Source: Planctomycetota bacterium (GTDB taxonomy: Bacteria > Planctomycetota > UBA1135 > GCA-002686595). Taken from it: a DNA stretch of 64,000 nt. The stretch is from contig SIAI01000005.1 of the NCBI GenBank assembly GCA_009691855.1, forward strand, positions 1 to 64,000. Direction: 5' to 3'. The notes below the pieces were generated by a model. The model did not search any database. It saw only the letters and a program-made list of their open reading frames with translations, and was not told the DNA's origin. Shown piece by piece: positions 59,398 through 64,000 of the stretch. The position numbers and the translations under genes were made by a program. Within the stretch, counting starts at the first letter, position 1, and each line of letters begins with the position of its first letter.

Positions 59398-60978
59398 TCA
59401 GCGCGCCGGCGCCACGCCGCGGCGCAGCTCGAGGGCGTCGATCGTGAGCGCGCTGGCTAGCGCGCGTGGCCGCAGCAGGGTTTCGAAGGGCGAGCCCACG
59501 AAGGGCAGGCGCACCACCGCGCTGGACTCACCCGTTGCGAGCGCCAGGCTGACGCTGTCGCGCGTCAGGAACTGCGCGCTCCCCGCGCTGCGGACGAACA
59601 CATCTACATCGGTGGGGACCGCGCACGTTGCGGCCAGGCGCAGCAGCACGGGCGCGTCCACCGTCGCTTCCAGTGCCGGCAGGAGCAGCCCGTCGCGCGG
59701 GCCGTGGCGCGCGAGCTGGAGCCGCCCGTCGCGGCGCTCGAGCGTCGTCCCGCCCAGGCCCTGCGCGGGCGGGAACGAGCCGTCCGCGGCCTCGCGCCAC
59801 AGGACGTCCTTCGAGCCCTCGAATTGCGTCACCCAGACGGACACGCCGGACTGGATGGGCATGTAGGGCTCCTGGAAGGCCAAAGTGCGCTCGACGTAGG
59901 TCTCGAGCACCAGGTCGGGCTTGGCCGCGTCCACGTCATCGAGCAAGAGCAGCTGGCTCCAATGGGAATGAACGAAGGCGAAGCTCTCGCACACGAGTGG
60001 CTGGAGATAGGGGCCGAAGGAGTCGTGCACCCACAAGAGGCGTGGCGCGTTGCCCTCCTTCTGCGTGACCACGCGCGCACCGTCGGTGCGCGAAGAGCGC
60101 GCGAGCTCCCGGTATTGCTTGCCCGCGGCCGGGTGGAGCGAATAGACGTGCTCGTGCACGAGGTCGTCGATGTACAGCTGGCTCGCGATCCCGTCCCCTC
60201 GGCCCTTGGACTCGATGCGCTCGCAGTCCTCACGCCGCACCGGCGTCAGCGCGGGAAAGGCCGGCTGCAGGCGCGCGATGAGCGCGGCATAGGCGGCATA
60301 GGTGCCACGCCCGTTCCAGTGCGTGCCGAGCGGGGGGTAGAGCCAGTCACCCGGCCGATCCTCCTCCTTCGCCTCCAGCAGCGCCGGGCGCAAGTCGAGG
60401 AACGGCAGGTCGCCCTCGCGTTCGAGGCGCTGCACGAGTTGCTCCATGCGCGTCGGCCCGAGCGGCGCCCAGCTGGGCGACACGAATTCAGGATAGATCG
60501 TCTCCTTGTTCGGACAGATCACGAACAGGTAGCGCACTCCGCGCCGAGCGAGGAGGTCACGGCGTTCGCGCAGGCGCTTGACCCAGCCATCCAGCTCGGC
60601 CGTGCTGAACGGCTTCAAGCCGCGGTGCACAGCGCGTGAGTCGCCGCCCCCGTAGAAGCACCAGCCCTCGCGACCCGCCTCCCAGTTGCTCGCGGTCAAG
60701 ACCTCGCAGCCGAGCCATTTCTCGATGCCATTCCAGCGCAGCAGCACGTCGCGCAGGCCGAAGGTATCCAGGTAGTGGCTCTCGTAGCGGCGCGGGAAGC
60801 TCGCGACCTCCGCGAGGCGCGCGGGGAAGGACGGACGCGGCTCGGGGGTGCGCAGCTCGTGCTCCTCGCAGTCGCGCTCCTTGTCCGGCCGCAGGCACTG
60901 GTCCGCCGCCGGCGCCAGCAGCGCCAGCGCGAACAGCACGATCGTGGCCGAGTCGAGGAAGGAGCGCGGCGCGGGCAT
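59398..60978 (-). CDS. AlgX/AlgJ-like SGNH acetyltransferase-family protein
   Basis: A 526-residue exported protein with an N-terminal hydrophobic leader (ATIVLFALALLAPAA). The AlgJ/AlgX-like pattern is clear: YLDTFGLRDVLLRWNG (about 70), VICPNKETIYPEFV, PLGTHWNGRGTYAAYAAL (catalytic His/Asp region) and the Ser in WVHDSFGPYLQPLV. These proteins O-acetylate exported polysaccharides and normally work with an MBOAT membrane partner (AlgI-like). No MBOAT gene is adjacent. A C-terminal beta-rich domain (about 410-526) is additional to the catalytic core and may bind carbohydrate. Confidence 0.85.
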   Translation of the reverse strand: MPAPRSFLDSATIVLFALALLAPAADQCLRPDKERDCEEHELRTPEPRPSFPARLAEVASFPRRYESHYLDTFGLRDVLLRWNGIEKWLGCEVLTASNWEAGREGWCFYGGGDSRAVHRGLKPFSTAELDGWVKRLRERRDLLARRGVRYLFVICPNKETIYPEFVSPSWAPLGPTRMEQLVQRLEREGDLPFLDLRPALLEAKEEDRPGDWLYPPLGTHWNGRGTYAAYAALIARLQPAFPALTPVRREDCERIESKGRGDGIASQLYIDDLVHEHVYSLHPAAGKQYRELARSSRTDGARVVTQKEGNAPRLLWVHDSFGPYLQPLVCESFAFVHSHWSQLLLLDDVDAAKPDLVLETYVERTLAFQEPYMPIQSGVSVWVTQFEGSKDVLWREAADGSFPPAQGLGGTTLERRDGRLQLARHGPRDGLLLPALEATVDAPVLLRLAATCAVPTDVDVFVRSAGSAQFLTRDSVSLALATGESSAVVRLPFVGSPFETLLRPRALASALTIDALELRRGVAPAR

Positions 60979-61232
60979 GCTCTCAGCCCACCGGATGCAT
61001 GGAGGTCTCGAGCGAGACCGCGCGAATGGCCTCGGATGAAGGCCCCTTCTCGTCCAGGCCCACGCAGTCCGCGTGCGGCCGGAAGCAGAAGACGAAGAGC
61101 GCCGAGCGGAACAGCATGCGGGAGCGCGAGGAGTGTACTGCGCGGCGCCGTGGCGGTGGGGTAGGAACGACGTGGGTAGGAACAGACGACGAGGCCGTGG
61201 CGTCCGGGGCGCGCGCTGGCGAGACTGTGCGC
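60979..61232. other. Divergent intergenic region between AlgX-like gene and selA
   Basis: 254 bp with no recognised RNA or site. A minus-strand frame 60983-61117 (44 codons, MLFRSALFVFCFRPHADCVGL) ends 4 bp before the AlgX-like ATG and could be a leader peptide or a chance ORF; I do not call it a gene. I searched the sequence by eye for a selC-type tRNA, given the adjacent selA, and saw none. Confidence 0.5.
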
Positions 61233-62648
61233 ATGAAGAAGGAAGCCGCGAATCCCTACCGGCTGCTGCCCGCGGTGGAGGAGGTGCTGAGCTCGCCGGC
61301 GGTGCGCGAGCTCGCGCAGCGCACGCCGCGCGGCCTGTTGGTGGGCTTCGTGGGCGAGCTCTTGGCGCGCTGGCGCGCCGAGATCGCGGCCGGCGCGCTG
61401 GACGCCGCCGGGCTCGAGCAGCGTTTGGCGCGCGGCGAGCTCGCGCTCGCCCTGGCCGCGCGCGTGATGGAAGAGCAGCGCGCCGGCCTGGTGCGCGTGA
61501 TCAACGCCACCGGCGTCGTGCTGCACACGGGACTCGGGCGCGCCAGCGTGCACCCGGAGGCGGCCGCGGCGATGCAGCGCGCGGCCCAGGGCTACTGCAA
61601 CCTCGAGGTCGACCGTCTGAGCGGCGAGCGCAACCAGCGCGACGAGCGTCTGGGGCTGCAGCTCGCGCGCCTCACCGGAAGCGAAGCGGGCATCGCGGTC
61701 AACAACAACGCCGCGGCCACGCTCCTGATCCTGAACACCTTCGGCGCGCGCCGGGAGACGATCCTCTCGCGCGGCGAGCTGGTCGAGATCGGCGGCTCGT
61801 TCCGCATGCCCGACGTGATGGAGCGCGCCAACACCCAGCTGGTCGAGGTGGGTACGACCAACCGCACGCGCCTCGCCGACTACGAGCAGGCCTGCGGCGC
61901 GGCGACTGGCCTCTTGATCAAGGTGCACACCTCGAACTACCGCCTGGTGGGCTTCACCGAGGAGGTCGGCGCCGCCGCGCTGGCCGCGCTCGGTGCGCGG
62001 CGCGGCATCCCCAGCGCCTACGACCTCGGCTCGGGACGCATCGAGCGCGAGGGCACGCCGCCGCTCGACATGCTGGGCGACGAACCCGAGGTGCGCGCGG
62101 CGGTGGCGAGCGGCATGGACGTGGTGTGCTTCTCGGGCGACAAGCTGCTGGGCGGCCCGCAGGCCGGGCTGATCGTGGGCCAGCAGGCGCGCATCGCCGC
62201 GCTGCGCAAGAACCCGCTGTACCGTGCGCTGCGCCTCGACAAGGTCACCATCGCGGGGCTCGAGGCCACGCTGGCGCTGTACCTCGCCGGGCGCGCGCAC
62301 GAGCTTCCCGCGCGGCGCATGCTGTGCCTGCAGGCGAGCGCGCTGCGGCCCGTGGCCGAGCAACTCGCGCGCGAGCTCGGGGCGCTGGCCGGCTTGACGG
62401 CCGAGGTCGTGCCCGAGCACTCGCAGCCCGGCAGCGGCAGCGCTCCGGGGATCTTCCTCGACAGCTTTGCCGTCCGGGTGCGTTCGCGCACGCACTCGGC
62501 CGGCGAGCTGGCGGCCGCGCTACGCGCCGGCGAGCCGTGCGTCTTCGCGCGCGTGCACGACGACGCGCTGCTGCTCGATCCGCGCACGTTGCACCCGGGC
62601 GAGGAGCGCGAGCTGGTGGCGGCCTTCGCCGCCCTGGCGCGACGATGA
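61233..62648 (+). CDS. selA: L-seryl-tRNA(Sec) selenium transferase SelA
   Basis: A 471-residue PLP-dependent enzyme that converts Ser-tRNA(Sec) to Sec-tRNA(Sec) with selenophosphate. Landmarks: VINATGVVLHTGLGRA, ERNQRDERLGLQLARLTGSEAGIAVNNNAAATLLIL, and the PLP lysine in FSGDKLLGGPQAGLI. N-terminal helical domain for tRNA binding is present (NPYRLLPAVEEVLSSPAV). The ATG at 61233 is preferred to the track's earlier start. selB is not next to it, which is unusual; an SGNH hydrolase gene overlaps its stop by 4 bp instead. Confidence 0.95.
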   Translation: MKKEAANPYRLLPAVEEVLSSPAVRELAQRTPRGLLVGFVGELLARWRAEIAAGALDAAGLEQRLARGELALALAARVMEEQRAGLVRVINATGVVLHTGLGRASVHPEAAAAMQRAAQGYCNLEVDRLSGERNQRDERLGLQLARLTGSEAGIAVNNNAAATLLILNTFGARRETILSRGELVEIGGSFRMPDVMERANTQLVEVGTTNRTRLADYEQACGAATGLLIKVHTSNYRLVGFTEEVGAAALAALGARRGIPSAYDLGSGRIEREGTPPLDMLGDEPEVRAAVASGMDVVCFSGDKLLGGPQAGLIVGQQARIAALRKNPLYRALRLDKVTIAGLEATLALYLAGRAHELPARRMLCLQASALRPVAEQLARELGALAGLTAEVVPEHSQPGSGSAPGIFLDSFAVRVRSRTHSAGELAAALRAGEPCVFARVHDDALLLDPRTLHPGEERELVAAFAALARR

Positions 62649-63829
62649 GCGTGCGCAGGCGGGTGCTCGTGCCGCTGGCCTGCGTGCTGGGCGTCCTGCT
62701 GGCGGCCGAGCTGGGGCTGCGCGTCTTCGCCGCGCGCTTCTTGTGGCGCCCGCTGCCGCCCTTCGGCGAAGCGAGCGAGCAGCGCGAATGGCTGGAGCGC
62801 AGCGAACGCGAACTCGCGGCGGGCACGCCGCCGCTGGGCTACAGTCGCTTCGACTCGGTGCTGGGCTGGAGCACCGCGCCCGGCTACGTCTCGCCCGACG
62901 GGCGCGTGCACATCAACGCGCAGGGCCTGCGCGGGACGCGCGAGTACGAGGCCGTGCCGCCGCCCGGTGTGGAGCGCGTGATCGTCTGCGGCGAGTCCTT
63001 CACCTTCGCCGAGGAGGTGGCCGATGGCGAGGCCTGGCCGGCGCAGCTCGAAGCGCTGGTGCCGTCGCTGGAGGTGCTCAACTACGGCGTGGGCGGCTAC
63101 GGCACGGATCAGGCGCTGCTGCGCGTGTCGCGCGAGGCCCACGGGCCGGCGGACGCGTTGATCGTGGGCCTGATGCTCGAGAACATCGGGCGCAACGTGA
63201 ACCGCTATCGGCCGCTGTGGTATCCGCGCTCGCAGCCGGCGGCCAAGCCGCGCTACGTGCTGGGCGCCGATGGCCTCGAGTTCGTGGCCCAACCCTTCGC
63301 CACGCGCGAGGAGTTCGTGGGCGCGGTGCGCGCGGGCACGGTGCGGGCGCGGCTCGCCGAGCACGAGCGCTGGGCCGATGCGTACGTGCCGGCCCGGCTG
63401 CGCTGGTCGCTGCTGGCGCGCCTGGCAGGCGCGCAGCGCGCCTACGCCGAGCGCGATCCGGAGCGGCTGTGGCGCGACATCGAGGGCGAGCCCTTCCGCA
63501 CCACGCTGGCGTTGCTGGAAGCGTTTCGCGGCGTGGCTCAGGGGCTGCGCGCGGAGCAGCTCGTGGTGCTCGTGTTCCCCTCGGGTGGCGACCTCGCCGG
63601 TTTCGTGGAGCGCGACGAGCGCTACTGGTCGTCGCTGCTCGACGCGCTCGCGGCGCGCCACCTCGCCGTGCTCGACCTGACGCCGCCGCTGGCCGTGGCC
63701 GCGCGCGAGGCCGGTGGCGTGGACGCGCTCTACCTCGACAGCCACCTCAGCCCGCGCGGCAACCAGATCGTGGCCCAGGCCTTGGCCGCCTGGCTGGCGC
63801 AGGGCAGGAAGCCGCCCGGGTCGAAGTAG
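62645..63829 (+). CDS. Membrane-anchored SGNH/GDSL-like hydrolase
   Basis: A 394-residue protein with an N-terminal signal anchor (VLVPLACVLGVLLAAELGL). SGNH block I appears as VIVCGESFTFAEEV (Ser nucleophile), a block-II-like Gly is in NYGVGGYGTDQ, block III Asn in LMLENIGRNVNRY, and block V LYLDSHLSPRGN with Asp and His. Likely a periplasmic esterase or O-deacetylase/acetyltransferase of exported glycans. Overlaps selA by 4 bp; no functional tie to selenium is evident. A second SGNH-type gene lies on the other side of selA. Confidence 0.82.
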   Translation: MSVRRRVLVPLACVLGVLLAAELGLRVFAARFLWRPLPPFGEASEQREWLERSERELAAGTPPLGYSRFDSVLGWSTAPGYVSPDGRVHINAQGLRGTREYEAVPPPGVERVIVCGESFTFAEEVADGEAWPAQLEALVPSLEVLNYGVGGYGTDQALLRVSREAHGPADALIVGLMLENIGRNVNRYRPLWYPRSQPAAKPRYVLGADGLEFVAQPFATREEFVGAVRAGTVRARLAEHERWADAYVPARLRWSLLARLAGAQRAYAERDPERLWRDIEGEPFRTTLALLEAFRGVAQGLRAEQLVVLVFPSGGDLAGFVERDERYWSSLLDALAARHLAVLDLTPPLAVAAREAGGVDALYLDSHLSPRGNQIVAQALAAWLAQGRKPPGSK

Positions 63830-63868
63830 GCCACGGGCAGCGAGCGCGGTGCGCCGGCCCGCGCGGGC

Positions 63869-64000
63869 TCACTGCACCAGCACGCGCGCGGGCAGCGAGA
63901 ACAGCGTCGCCAGGTTGCTGCCCGGCGCGCGGATCCGGGCGCGGAACTCGTACACGCCCGGGCTAGTGGCCGTGAAGCTCGCGCTCGGGGGCGCGCCGCT
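63869..64000 (-). CDS. C-terminal end of a secreted beta-rich protein (cut by window edge)
   Basis: The minus strand reads open from the window edge to a TGA at 63869-63871, giving 43 residues: SGAPPSASFTATSPGVYEFR and onward to ARVLVQ. SPGVYEFRARIRAP is a typical Ig-like/CarboxypepD-type strand pattern; the polypeptide is probably the end of an exported protein like others in this window. It is not in the ORF track because no start codon lies within the window. It converges with the SGNH gene over 39 bp. Confidence 0.5.
   Translation of the reverse strand, partial: SGAPPSASFTATSPGVYEFRARIRAPGSNLATLFSLPARVLVQ

Noticed and set aside
60983-61117. 44-codon minus-strand ORF just before the AlgX-like gene
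   Set aside because: No signal, domain or ribosome-binding site; GC-rich DNA produces such frames often. Noted only inside the intergenic entry.
60979-61232. Possible selC tRNA or Sec-related element beside selA
   Set aside because: No 12-13 bp acceptor/T-stem fold or long variable arm could be drawn on either strand.

Overview
This is a GC-rich, densely coded stretch of a bacterial chromosome with no rRNA, tRNA, CRISPR array, transposase or phage gene that I could find. Several traits point to a Planctomycetota lineage of the high-GC type: a WPQWRG-type PQQ-propeller protein, secreted proteins with repeated NDRG-like motifs, many single-pass proteins with carboxypeptidase-regulatory-like (Ig-like) domains, a DUF4331 protein, and few clear Shine-Dalgarno sequences. 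The taxon is an inference; no marker gene settles it.

Layout. 1-8.9 kb: a secreted NxxGxx-repeat protein, a multi-span permease coupled to a thioredoxin-TPR protein, an Asp-box propeller protein, an alpha/beta hydrolase overlapping an acyl-CoA thioesterase, and an ABC ATPase coupled to a radical-SAM-like protein that has lost its cluster cysteines. 9.3-20.5 kb: a complex I operon nuoABCDHIJKLMN without nuoEFG, interrupted by a palindromic element between nuoI and nuoJ, with a histidine-rich insertion in NuoL. 20.5-31.3 kb: an MBL-fold hydrolase, a secreted PHP protein, three tandem paralogous membrane-anchored Ig-like proteins, a secreted sugar isomerase-like protein and a HEATH-type putative metalloprotease. 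31.3-36 kb: an ABC ATPase/permease pair, a small unknown protein, a GIY-YIG protein and a type II NADH dehydrogenase. 36.0-36.6 kb: two unrelated palindromic MITE-like elements just before a hybrid histidine kinase. 38.5-42.9 kb: a four-gene amidoligase cluster (C39-like peptidase, RLAN/RimK-like ATP-grasp ligase, GCS2-type carboxylate-amine ligase, N-formylglutamate amidohydrolase-like protein), the best candidate for a poorly described biosynthetic or protein-modifying system. 43-57.5 kb: a lipoprotein, two more Ig-like surface proteins (one ending in a CxxCH motif), an RMD1/DUF155 protein, a MATE exporter, a PQQ/LolA-like fusion, a DUF4331-lipoprotein-DUF4198 run divergent from an ECF sigma/ChrR-like anti-sigma pair, and a 5'-truncated gene beside a dispersed repeat. 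57.6-64 kb: RecJ, an AlgX-like SGNH protein, SelA coupled to an SGNH hydrolase, and the end of a secreted-protein gene.

How it works together. NuoA-N plus the type II dehydrogenase give proton-pumping and non-pumping routes for quinone reduction; electron input to the eleven-subunit complex must come from elsewhere. The amidoligase run is organised like a dedicated peptide-bond-forming system with a protease and an amidohydrolase. The ECF/ChrR-like pair probably controls the divergent DUF4331 operon. SelA implies selenocysteine use, with selB, selD and selC outside the window.

The strongest non-coding signal is a set of non-autonomous palindromic repeats from at least five sequence families. 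They sit exactly at gene borders: one supplies the stop codons of two convergent genes, one ends on the nuoJ start codon, and one ends about 13 bp before the histidine-kinase start.
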